Of a stretch of 8,289 nt of DNA, positions 1 through 6,315 are shown piece after piece. Position 1 is the stretch's first letter. Every line of letters starts with the position of its first letter. A model generated the notes under the pieces. It worked only from the letters and a program-made list of their open reading frames with translations, had not been told where the DNA came from and ran no database searches. The stretch spans positions 1 through 8,289 of the forward strand of contig WSZW01000002.1 in NCBI GenBank assembly GCA_013139905.1, given 5' to 3'. The translations under genes were made by a program, and so were the position numbers. The DNA comes from an archaeon (GTDB lineage: Archaea > EX4484-52 > B79-G9).

Positions 1-2212
1 AATCGAATGATACATTCTTTTCATATTTTATAGTTGTCCAATCTACAGATGTCCAAACACCGTTTGTTGTATCTGTTTGAGTACCACCGGAATTATGAAC
101 ACTAAATGCATGTTGAATACCATTAGGCGCGACAGTAACAGAAGGAGATATTAAATGACCTGTCCAAAATGTATATCTTTCAGATGCCACACTATTATAT
201 ACCTGTTCATCGTTTGTTGCGTGTTTATTATGTACTTTTATTTCTACATAATCGTTAGCAGTCAATTCAATTTCTGTAGACACAGCCATTGTTTCAAAAC
301 CAGCGATTGATGAATAATCTATATTAGTAACACCTCCAGCACCATTAACAAGGATACTTATTTCATATCTTGTGTCTGATGTCACAGGTGTATCAATCAT
401 TACCTGTGCAGAAAAAACATATCTTCCATCAACAGGTGCAGTAAATCTATTTGTACTTGTATCAAAATTATCACCATTATCATATTCTTCAGTATCCCAT
501 AGAATAATAGTATTAGTTAAAGCTGGTAATGATGTTGTTGTGGTTGTAACACTTGCTCTGAAACTAACTTCATCTTGATAAACAATATTACCTTGTGTAC
601 CAAATTCTAATCCATCTTCAGTTTGATTAACAACTACAGATTTTCCTTTTTGATCTGCAAAGGTTGTAGGATCAGTATCAGTTAAATCAATCCAAGACGA
701 TGCACCACCTCCACCAGCGTTAGCAACTGGAACCCAATTTGTGCCATCAAATTCTAATATATCGTCTGTCACTGGCGCAGTTGTTGTTGTGTCAACATCA
801 GATAAATCATCAAGTTCGCCAACACCTGCGCCACCCGGTATTGTGATTAACATTTCATCTGTAACAGGTTCGGTTACAGTTACACCAACACCAGCAAAAT
901 TCAATTTAGTTGCCGCGGCGGTTAATGGTGTACCTTCGTCTTCAACCTCAAGTGCAGAACCACCAGAAGGGATTGTAACAAGAATTTCATCAGTAACAGG
1001 CTCGGTTACTGTTACACCAGCACCAACAAAGTTAAATTTTGTAACAGCAAGTGTTAGTGAACTACCTTCGTCTTGTACTTCAACCGATCCACCTCCACCA
1101 GCTTGAGTTGTTTCTTTCCAAACAGCGGCACCAACTGTAACATCAAGAGCAATATATTCTTTATTATTTGTTACGTCTATCCATCTTGAACCAATTGAAT
1201 ATCCATCACCAGAATCATCTGTTATTAAAGGTGCGGCTGTCGCATCTCTTTTATGAAGTATTGTTATGTAAGTGCCAAGCGCAGTTCTTTCCATTGAACC
1301 ATTTGATGCGAAATCACCATCAACCACAACATCAGTATGTGAAGTTTCGTTTGTTGCGGTGTTGTCGGCATCTGTTGGAGCATGAGCGGCAATAGCGTGT
1401 GTATATGCAGTATCCCAATTAGTTGAATTGTCTGTTGTTATAGAATAAACACCTAATGCAGTTCTTAACATTATACCGTTTGCGGTGAAGTCTCCATCAA
1501 CTAATACATCCGCGTGAGATGTTTCAGATGTAAGATATGTGTTTGTATCAATTGAATATGCACCAAGACCTGTACGGATCATAAATCCGTTTGATGCAAA
1601 ATCACCATCAATTATCACATCAGTATGTGAAGTTTCGTTTGTTGCGGTGTTATCGGCATCTGTAGGAGCGTGAGCAGACTGTGAGTGTGTGTATGCAGTA
1701 TCCCAGTTTGTTGTTACAAGAGTATAAGGAACCCAATTAGGCGAAACCCATTGTAGTAAATCGTTTGCCGAAGGTGCAGACGTAGTTGTATCAACATCTG
1801 TAAGATCGTCAATTCCAGTTGCAGTTGCTGAAGGTGTAACAGGAACCCAATTAGTGCCATCCCATTCAAGTCTATCATTAACAGATACACCAGTTGTATC
1901 AACATCAAGTAGTTCATCAATATATGTTGCTCCGCCGGCGCCGCCAGAACCCGATCCGCCGCCGGTAGTACCAATTTTCAACCATTGATCTGAATCAACA
2001 TCTTGATAAAACACCATCAAGTCGCCAGTATCAGTATTCACCCATAATGGATATTTTGCGATATCATCTGGTGGTGTCGCGTTGTAATATATTTGTGATC
2101 CAGAATCTACTAAACATATCCAACCTTCACCGCCCCAGCGCCATACTTTGCCACCGGGAGCCATGTAAGTTTGTCCGACAACCGGATCATTTGGAAATAT
2201 TAGTGATGCCAT
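1..2212 (-). CDS. Long modular tail-fibre-like protein with C1q-like heads (3' end outside window)
   Basis: This reading frame is open from an ATG at 2212 to the left edge, giving 737 visible residues with no stop. Order of modules: N-terminal module (1-35, FPNDPVVGQTY then spaced tryptophans); a PPDD/NTDTGD/QDVDSDQW module (41-81); a glycine-rich hinge (81-96); two DLxDV units (97-164); three ETSHxDVxxDGDF repeats (193-317); a WIDVTNNKEYIALD motif (344-357); a GGGGS hinge; two VEVxDEG repeats (377-459); a third DLxDV unit (465-497); a VVVNQTEDGLEFG motif (526-538); and a C1q-like head (about 547-688, with RFTAPVDGRYVF and FWTGHLI). A second head appears to begin at about 695 and is cut by the window. 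These modules are typical of phage fibres, so a virion surface fibre is a strong inference; the ligand is unknown. ATG 2212 is supported by AAGGAA eight bases upstream. It is the first gene after a candidate late promoter. It has one cysteine, unlike its paralogues, and GC-richer glycine hinges. Confidence 0.88.
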   Translation of the reverse strand, partial: MASLIFPNDPVVGQTYMAPGGKVWRWGGEGWICLVDSGSQIYYNATPPDDIAKYPLWVNTDTGDLMVFYQDVDSDQWLKIGTTGGGSGSGGAGGATYIDELLDVDTTGVSVNDRLEWDGTNWVPVTPSATATGIDDLTDVDTTTSAPSANDLLQWVSPNWVPYTLVTTNWDTAYTHSQSAHAPTDADNTATNETSHTDVIIDGDFASNGFMIRTGLGAYSIDTNTYLTSETSHADVLVDGDFTANGIMLRTALGVYSITTDNSTNWDTAYTHAIAAHAPTDADNTATNETSHTDVVVDGDFASNGSMERTALGTYITILHKRDATAAPLITDDSGDGYSIGSRWIDVTNNKEYIALDVTVGAAVWKETTQAGGGGSVEVQDEGSSLTLAVTKFNFVGAGVTVTEPVTDEILVTIPSGGSALEVEDEGTPLTAAATKLNFAGVGVTVTEPVTDEMLITIPGGAGVGELDDLSDVDTTTTAPVTDDILEFDGTNWVPVANAGGGGASSWIDLTDTDPTTFADQKGKSVVVNQTEDGLEFGTQGNIVYQDEVSFRASVTTTTTSLPALTNTIILWDTEEYDNGDNFDTSTNRFTAPVDGRYVFSAQVMIDTPVTSDTRYEISILVNGAGGVTNIDYSSIAGFETMAVSTEIELTANDYVEIKVHNKHATNDEQVYNSVASERYTFWTGHLISPSVTVAPNGIQHAFSVHNSGGTQTDTTNGVWTSVDWTTIKYEKNVSFD
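722..820 (-). repeat. DLxDV linker unit 3 of the long fibre gene
   Basis: Residues 465-497 read DDLSDVDTTTTAP followed by LEFDGTNWVPVA. This is the same unit as at 1721-1924 and matches the linker found in the paralogous genes (for example DLPDVDTETDAP and LEWDGTHW in the gene at 3651-4436). Such units are common in phage fibres and probably form short β-rich spacers. Confidence 0.75.
836..1084 (-). repeat. Two tandem VEVxDEG fibre-shaft repeats
   Basis: Residues 377-415 and 421-459 align at an offset of 44 residues. Both carry the pattern (V/L)EVxDEG, then TK(F/L)NF, then GVTVTEPVTDE and TIP. The intervening sequence is SGGSA. On the + strand the copies share stretches such as tcggttac. The motif resembles the DEG-type repeats of phage fibre shafts. 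The function is inferred as a β-structured spacer. Confidence 0.75.
1262..1636 (-). repeat. Three ETSHxDVxxDGDF repeats in the long fibre gene
   Basis: Residues 193-221, 230-258 and 289-317 are three copies of a 29-residue unit with ETSHxDV, DGDFxxNG and RTxLGxY in register. Copies one and three are each preceded by a NWDTAYTH...AHAPTDADNTATN spacer; copy two has a short SIDTNTYLTS spacer instead. Alternating short and long spacing suggests duplication of a composite unit. Each copy probably contributes a shaft segment. Confidence 0.8.
1329..1387. repeat. 59-bp direct repeat, copy 1
   Basis: This segment matches 1617-1675 at 56 of 59 positions, and the first 35 bases are identical. The copies are 288 bases apart, exactly 96 codons, so the coding frame is preserved. 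All three differences are synonymous third-position changes (CAT/CAC, CCA/CCT, GAC/GAT on the coding strand). This points to a recent duplication or gene conversion within the fibre gene. Confidence 0.9.
1617..1675. repeat. 59-bp direct repeat, copy 2
   Basis: This is the partner of 1329-1387, in the same orientation. It encodes the same AHAPTDADNTATNETSHTDV stretch of the fibre. Confidence 0.9.
1721..1924 (-). repeat. DLxDV linker units 1 and 2 of the long fibre gene
   Basis: Residues 97-126 (DELLDVDTTGV, then LEWDGTNWVPVT) and 133-164 (DDLTDVDTTTSAP, then LLQWVSPNWVPYT) are tandem copies. In the second, the usual WDG is replaced by WVSP, so it is slightly degenerate. A very glycine-rich hinge precedes them (1925-1972) and makes a small GC-rich island in otherwise AT-rich DNA. 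Confidence 0.75.
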
Positions 2213-2220
2213 TTATGGTG

Positions 2221-2226
2221 TTCCTT
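2221..2226 (-). promoter_or_regulatory. Ribosome binding site for the long fibre gene
   Basis: The minus strand reads AAGGAA with eight bases before the ATG at 2212. It is among the clearest Shine-Dalgarno sequences in the window. That fits a gene which starts independently rather than by coupling to the gene upstream. Confidence 0.75.
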
Positions 2227-2253
2227 TTATTATTCTTATTATTCTTATTATTT
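2227..2253 (-). repeat. 9-bp tandem repeat (AATAATAAG) in the fibre-gene leader
   Basis: On the + strand, TTATTATTC occurs at 2227-2235 and 2236-2244, and a third copy with one change (last base T) at 2245-2253. It fills most of the only intergenic gap and would lie in the untranslated leader if the promoter at 2254-2261 is used. It is free of G on the + strand and should be unstructured, which would keep the ribosome binding site open. In the upstream gene's frame it supplies repeated TAA codons. Confidence 0.85.
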
Positions 2254-2261
2254 TATTTATA
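2254..2261 (-). promoter_or_regulatory. Candidate T4-type late promoter (TATAAATA)
   Basis: The minus strand carries an exact TATAAATA, the known consensus of T4 late promoters, which need no -35 element. It lies 41 bases before the ATG of the long fibre gene. By analogy with T4, transcription would start about 6 bases downstream, near 2248, giving a short A-rich leader. The stop codon of the upstream gene (TAA, 2259-2257) is embedded inside the motif. In AT-rich DNA this octamer occurs by chance about once per window, so position is the main argument. Confidence 0.6.
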
Positions 2262-3651
2262 CTATTTTATATAATTCAAAGCACGATCCGCCACTATTGT
2301 CCGTATAAGTTGAGTCATAAAACCAAAAAGACATTGTTTGATCATAAGTTAATGTGAATCTTCGATACCCAAAATTTGATACCATATAGTCAAATGCTAG
2401 AATATCTGTACTTTTAAATACATCTGCCCTGAACCAATCGGCTGGTATTTCTCCACCAGATGATTTATATCTGGCACCCCATTGATACGCTCCAGAATAA
2501 GGGCTGGATGTCATATATGTCCATACCTTCGGTCTCATTTCATATGTCCCAGCCGGTAAAAAATACAATAAAGGGTCGTCTGTTGTATCATATCTACAAC
2601 TAATACAAACAATATCGTGGTACTCAGCGGTATCAATTGGTGCAATTTCAGCAACCTTGTTCATAAACATTCTTCCGTAAGCGTGTACAAGTATTGTTGT
2701 ATTAAAAGGTTGTGATCTATATACTCTATTGATTTGCATATAATCACCAACATACAATTGTACATAATCTGTTGCATGAACAGAACTTTTTATATCAAGA
2801 GATAATGGTAGAGTATTAACATCCCTATCATCTGGTGGTCTAATTTCTAACTGAATTGGATATTTATGTCTTATAGTATCATTTGATTTATAAACATAAC
2901 ATTCTCCATAAATCAGATTGCTAGAATTGAATTGCTCAAATTGCTCACTTGTGGCATATAATATAAAAGATATTTCATACAAACCATCAGAAGTACAAAT
3001 CAGTTTTCCGTTTGGTAAATCCACCATATTAGTATCTGAAGTTACGTGTGTAGTATCCCAAGGAAGTGTATACCAAGTATTATTTGTTATGCACGAAATT
3101 CCAGCAACAGATTCAATCTCAGCTACTTTCAAAGAAAAATCAGGAACATTATAAGATAGGTAATTATCTTTATTGTCTACAACATATTCGTCATCTTGAA
3201 AGACAAGAGTATCGTCAACAACAGCACCATCAGTATTTAATCCTTCTATATTATTCGAGTCATATTCTACTAATTCTGGAACCCATTGTTCACCATCCCA
3301 CACAATATAACTGTTTAATTCTGGTTCGTTTTTTATAATATCAATTCCGTCATATGTTCCATCAGCAAGATAAAAAGGCAATTCATAATATGTAAATGGT
3401 ATATTAGATACAGAATCATCAGCAAGAATAAAAGGCAAATCTTCTGTTGCATCAATAGATGATTCTGTTCCATCAGAAGAAACAAATGTTATTGTTTTTG
3501 TATCAAAGATTGTATGAACATCTCTTAACAAATCAATACTAAAATTTGGAATTGTTTCTTGCCAGTATCCATTTTTGAATAACCACAGTCTACCATTATC
3601 ATCAAGATAAGTACTGTCTTCTGATGGAGAATTTGGGAAATTTATCGCCAT
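2257..3651 (-). CDS. Fibre/adhesin-like virion protein with C1q-like head and extra C-terminal domain
   Basis: This is a 464-residue protein. Residues 1-36 are the shared N-terminal module (FPNSPSEDSTYLDDNG, then LWLF and W). Residues 53-109 hold three 18-19 residue repeats with a core like LPFxLADG. A linker with IVWDGEQWVP (116-125) and a degenerate second unit (136-158) follow. A β-rich head spans about 178-330 (SDGLYEISF, then ATDYVQLYVGDYMQ). A second domain follows at 331-464, with PAGTYEMRP and the ending FELYKIV, and it resembles the end of the protein encoded at 5215-6315. Six cysteines include a CISC pair (349-352). The start at 3651 forms TAATG with the stop of the gene upstream; its Shine-Dalgarno is weak, so coupling is likely. 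A virion surface role is inferred from modules; the ligand is unknown. Confidence 0.85.
   Translation of the reverse strand: MAINFPNSPSEDSTYLDDNGRLWLFKNGYWQETIPNFSIDLLRDVHTIFDTKTITFVSSDGTESSIDATEDLPFILADDSVSNIPFTYYELPFYLADGTYDGIDIIKNEPELNSYIVWDGEQWVPELVEYDSNNIEGLNTDGAVVDDTLVFQDDEYVVDNKDNYLSYNVPDFSLKVAEIESVAGISCITNNTWYTLPWDTTHVTSDTNMVDLPNGKLICTSDGLYEISFILYATSEQFEQFNSSNLIYGECYVYKSNDTIRHKYPIQLEIRPPDDRDVNTLPLSLDIKSSVHATDYVQLYVGDYMQINRVYRSQPFNTTILVHAYGRMFMNKVAEIAPIDTAEYHDIVCISCRYDTTDDPLLYFLPAGTYEMRPKVWTYMTSSPYSGAYQWGARYKSSGGEIPADWFRADVFKSTDILAFDYMVSNFGYRRFTLTYDQTMSFWFYDSTYTDNSGGSCFELYKIV
3325..3495 (-). repeat. Three 18-19 residue LPFxLADG-type repeats
   Basis: Residues 53-71, 72-90 and 91-109 of the protein encoded at 2257-3651 align as ITFVSSDGTESSI, PFILADDSVSNI and PFYLADGTYDGI. 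Each is probably a strand-turn-strand unit with a DG turn. The first copy is the most diverged. Similar ADG-turn repeats are familiar from phage structural proteins. Confidence 0.65.
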
Positions 3652-4436
3652 TATATTTTATTCGATTCTCTTATTATTGATACCCATAAATATCTTATTC
3701 GTGTAAGGTCTACATCACCATTTTGCGAGGTTACAGGATCAATATAGTAAAATTTTGCATAATCACCATCATCAAGATTAAAGAATCCAGTTGCTTGACC
3801 GTGGCTTAATATTACTGTATGTCCTTCTCTAAGACCAGTTACAATTTTTCTTTTCAGTGTTCCAACAGAATTAAATAGTTGTACACTAACTTCCAATTTA
3901 TTACCAGTAGAATTTTTATCCATATAACACACAAGATCAAACCTATAGAACCCATCATCTATTATATTTATTTTATCGTTTATTAAATCTATGGTTGATG
4001 AATTTGTCTCAAAATGAACACTTGTAAGATTGATTAATATTTCGGCATTTTTATTTGTTATCGTATTATTATATACATCACCACATCTCGCTGAAGACAA
4101 ATCATTTACTATCGGATCAATATTTTGCCAAGTCGTACCATCAAAAACAAGAAAGTTACCGTTCACTTGGTTATTAACAGATACATCTGATAGATCATTC
4201 AATGCGAATAAAGAAGTATTAGTAACCCAATGTGTTCCGTCCCATTCAAGAATATCACCTACTTCTGGAGCATCTGTTTCTGTATCAACATCAGGTAGAT
4301 CATTTATCCAGTATGGTTCAAATATTGCCCAATCTTCTCCATTGAATCTCCATTGAACATTATTTTCATCAACGTGTAAATCATTGTTTAAAGGATTTTC
4401 TGGAAAATCTAGTATTCCATATTCATTAATAGGCAT
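3651..4436 (-). CDS. Small fibre/adhesin-like virion protein, diverged C1q-like head
   Basis: This is a 261-residue protein. The shared N-terminal module starts about seven residues later than in its paralogues (MPINEYG, then ILDFPENPLNNDLHVDENN and WRFNGEDW). Two clear linker units follow: NDLPDVDTETDAP/ILEWDGTHW (45-70) and NDLSDVSVNN/FLVFDGTTW (80-103). The head (about 113-261) keeps DDGFYRFDL (160-168), VQLFNSVG and DDGDYAKFYY (222-231), but is strongly diverged. The protein ends SNKI. The start codon shares TAATG with the stop of the gene before it. No other ATG lies upstream of the FPENP core. The pattern of jelly-roll strands suggests a C1q-like trimer head; that assignment is weaker here than in the neighbours. 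Confidence 0.82.
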   Translation of the reverse strand: MPINEYGILDFPENPLNNDLHVDENNVQWRFNGEDWAIFEPYWINDLPDVDTETDAPEVGDILEWDGTHWVTNTSLFALNDLSDVSVNNQVNGNFLVFDGTTWQNIDPIVNDLSSARCGDVYNNTITNKNAEILINLTSVHFETNSSTIDLINDKINIIDDGFYRFDLVCYMDKNSTGNKLEVSVQLFNSVGTLKRKIVTGLREGHTVILSHGQATGFFNLDDGDYAKFYYIDPVTSQNGDVDLTRIRYLWVSIIRESNKI

Positions 4437-5215
4437 TATGGTAAATCCGCAAGTTTAAGTGCCGACATAGAAACATTTGTTGCACCACGATAATCAATAT
4501 TTGAACTTGCTGTACCTCTTAAATATGTTTTGATATAGTCGCCAACATCGAATCTTCTTACAATAGACCATCTATTGACAACATATCCGTTTATATAATA
4601 TCTTCCTTGATCACACCTGTCATAATAGTTTGCTTGCAAAACATCTGATACACTGTATGGCTTTAAATTTAATTCCATTCGGATAGTGGTAAGTGAGTTA
4701 AAAACTGTTCTTGTTAAACACGTACTATTCACTCTATATATTCCAGCAACAGGTATTGTCAATCTTGTTGGGTCTGTATCAAGATCAAACATACCATGTG
4801 TATCATAAATTACTTTATCATAATCCATATAAAACCAAACAAGATTAGATGTATATCCTGATATTGATCTACCGTTTGATGTTTCCATTTTTCCAAAAAC
4901 AACAGGATCAGCATTAGAACTTGCCATCTGAAAATTTGTACCATCGTGTACAAGATAATCATCTTTTACTGGTGTTCCTTGTATGTCTGTCAAATCTGTT
5001 AAAGATAATGAACCTGTGTCTACAGGAGACCAATTCGTACCATCCCATTTAAGACGATCACCAATATTAAGTGTTACACCAGAAACATCAGACATAGACA
5101 ATAATGTTGGTACCTTAATTTCTTTCCAGCCGTAACCCTTGAATTCCCATTCAATACCATTACCATCAGTCCACGTATCGCCGTCAACTGGATTATTTGG
5201 ATAATTTAATGCCAT
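4436..5215 (-). CDS. Small fibre/adhesin-like virion protein, diverged C1q-like head
   Basis: This is a 259-residue protein. Residues 1-32 are a near-consensus N-terminal module (NYPNNPVDGDTWTDGNG, then WEFKGYGW). Linker units are MSDVSGVTLNIGDRLKWDGTNW (41-62) and TDLTDIQGTPV...YLVHDGTNF (73-95). The head spans about 103-259, with LTIPVAGIYRVNSTC (152-166), a basic/aromatic stretch and VGDYIKTYLRG (224-234). The C-terminus is ALKLADLP, without the FxGxL strand seen in other paralogues. The ATG at 5215 overlaps the previous stop as TAATG; upstream there is no strong Shine-Dalgarno. A virion role is inferred from the shared modules. Confidence 0.83.
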   Translation of the reverse strand: MALNYPNNPVDGDTWTDGNGIEWEFKGYGWKEIKVPTLLSMSDVSGVTLNIGDRLKWDGTNWSPVDTGSLSLTDLTDIQGTPVKDDYLVHDGTNFQMASSNADPVVFGKMETSNGRSISGYTSNLVWFYMDYDKVIYDTHGMFDLDTDPTRLTIPVAGIYRVNSTCLTRTVFNSLTTIRMELNLKPYSVSDVLQANYYDRCDQGRYYINGYVVNRWSIVRRFDVGDYIKTYLRGTASSNIDYRGATNVSMSALKLADLP

Positions 5216-6315
5216 TATGCGATCTTATACAGTGCCCAAGAGTTTCCCGATCTGAGTGGATATCCGGCATAACCATCTCTTCCATTACCAAATGTGACAC
5301 TTTTAGTGGATGTTATTGTAAACACAGGATTTGGATCATTAGCTATTCTATACGCAAGAGCACCAGCCCCATTTGTCCAATCAACATCATCTTCACCAGA
5401 ATGTGTATATTGAGTTGTGTTGCCGTCTATTATGATATGCATGTCCCATGACATTGTATACCCTCCATCTGAGTAATATAAACACTGAATATCAGGGTCA
5501 TCAGCCGCCGCGACTTTTTCAATACCTTGTAAGACTGGCATAACTTCATATGTTCCAGCTTCTAATGTAAGAGTTTTGGTTCCATAAATATTAACTGTCG
5601 TGTATTGACCAACAAGGTATCTTGTTGGTAATGTTGTTGTTGCTTTTATTAATTTCATATCAAAATAATAATGTTCTTCTGGTGTTTGATAATATATACT
5701 CACATCACCACCACCACTATCTACATGTATAATCCTGCAATAGATATATTCCCCAGCTTTTAAATAAACCAAAGATTCTTTATTTAGATGTGCTTCGCAA
5801 GAGCCATCATTACCATCATTCTGAACATATTTTATATATGGGTTTCCATTCTTGTATAAAGAAAGACGTATGTTAGAATTCGACCACCAACCGCGTAACC
5901 CATAACGAATTCTGACCATATAATAACCAGATTGAGTAACATCATGTCTATAGCTTGCTGTATTAAAAGTACCATATATTAATTGATTATATCTAATAGT
6001 ATATGTTTGATTTCGTATTATATTCGGTTGAGTAAAAAAAAGATAATAATCAGACAAATCCCACACAAGAAAACTTTCATTATTAAAAGACTCCCACGAT
6101 TGAGCAACCCAATTTGTGCCGTCATATTTTAAATATTCGTTACCTGATCTTACGGCTGTACCAATGACAACATCATTTACTTGATCCAAATAAGACACCA
6201 ACCGTAGCAAATTCTTAAATTGTTTTGTCCACATATTAACATCGAATATCCAAATATTACCATTTGGATCAATATATTCTTCACCATCTATAGGAAATTC
6301 TGGAAAGTCAATCAT
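5215..6315 (-). CDS. Fibre/adhesin-like virion protein with C1q-like head and extra C-terminal domain
   Basis: This is a 366-residue protein. Residues 1-30 are the N-terminal module (MIDFPEFPIDGEEYIDPNG, then IWIFDVNMW). One linker unit covers about 42-71 (DQVNDVVIGTAV, then YLKYDGTNWVA). The first head spans about 82-226: TQSGYYMVRIRYGL (127-140), RLSLYKNGNPYI (150-161), LKAGEYIYCRI (185-195) and a closing FDMKLIK strand. A second domain (227-366) contains LEAGTYEVMP (251-260) and ends SWALYKIA, matching the extra domain of the protein encoded at 2257-3651. Three cysteines are present. The start at 6315 is preceded by AGGA and overlaps the upstream stop as TAATG. Structural, probably receptor- or surface-binding; specificity unknown. 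Confidence 0.85.
   Translation of the reverse strand: MIDFPEFPIDGEEYIDPNGNIWIFDVNMWTKQFKNLLRLVSYLDQVNDVVIGTAVRSGNEYLKYDGTNWVAQSWESFNNESFLVWDLSDYYLFFTQPNIIRNQTYTIRYNQLIYGTFNTASYRHDVTQSGYYMVRIRYGLRGWWSNSNIRLSLYKNGNPYIKYVQNDGNDGSCEAHLNKESLVYLKAGEYIYCRIIHVDSGGGDVSIYYQTPEEHYYFDMKLIKATTTLPTRYLVGQYTTVNIYGTKTLTLEAGTYEVMPVLQGIEKVAAADDPDIQCLYYSDGGYTMSWDMHIIIDGNTTQYTHSGEDDVDWTNGAGALAYRIANDPNPVFTITSTKSVTFGNGRDGYAGYPLRSGNSWALYKIA

Noticed and set aside
741..1106. Open + strand frames here and at 372-578, 1168-1395, 2047-2274, 2918-3338, 4030-4356, 5197-5451 and 7175-7432
   Set aside because: All lie opposite well-supported minus-strand genes, lack ribosome binding sites of note, and show low-complexity or antisense-like composition.
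1714..1974. Minus-strand 86-residue frame overlapping the long fibre gene
   Set aside because: It is an out-of-frame shadow of the fibre gene, which runs continuously through this stretch with recognisable modules.
2213..2256. Rho-independent terminator in the gap
   Set aside because: The gap has no GC-rich inverted repeat; the T-rich + strand is just the complement of the A-rich leader repeat.
2832..2842. The 11-mer TCATCTGGTGG occurring near 2066, 2832 and 8236
   Set aside because: It is only the PPDD codons. The middle occurrence lies in an unrelated part of a head domain, and there is no extended similarity to suggest a site.
3649..3658. TATAAT-like -10 boxes overlapping TAATG junctions (also near 6315 and 7678)
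   Set aside because: The match arises from an ATA or GTA codon followed by TAATG. No -35 element or leader is visible, and the start codon would overlap the box.
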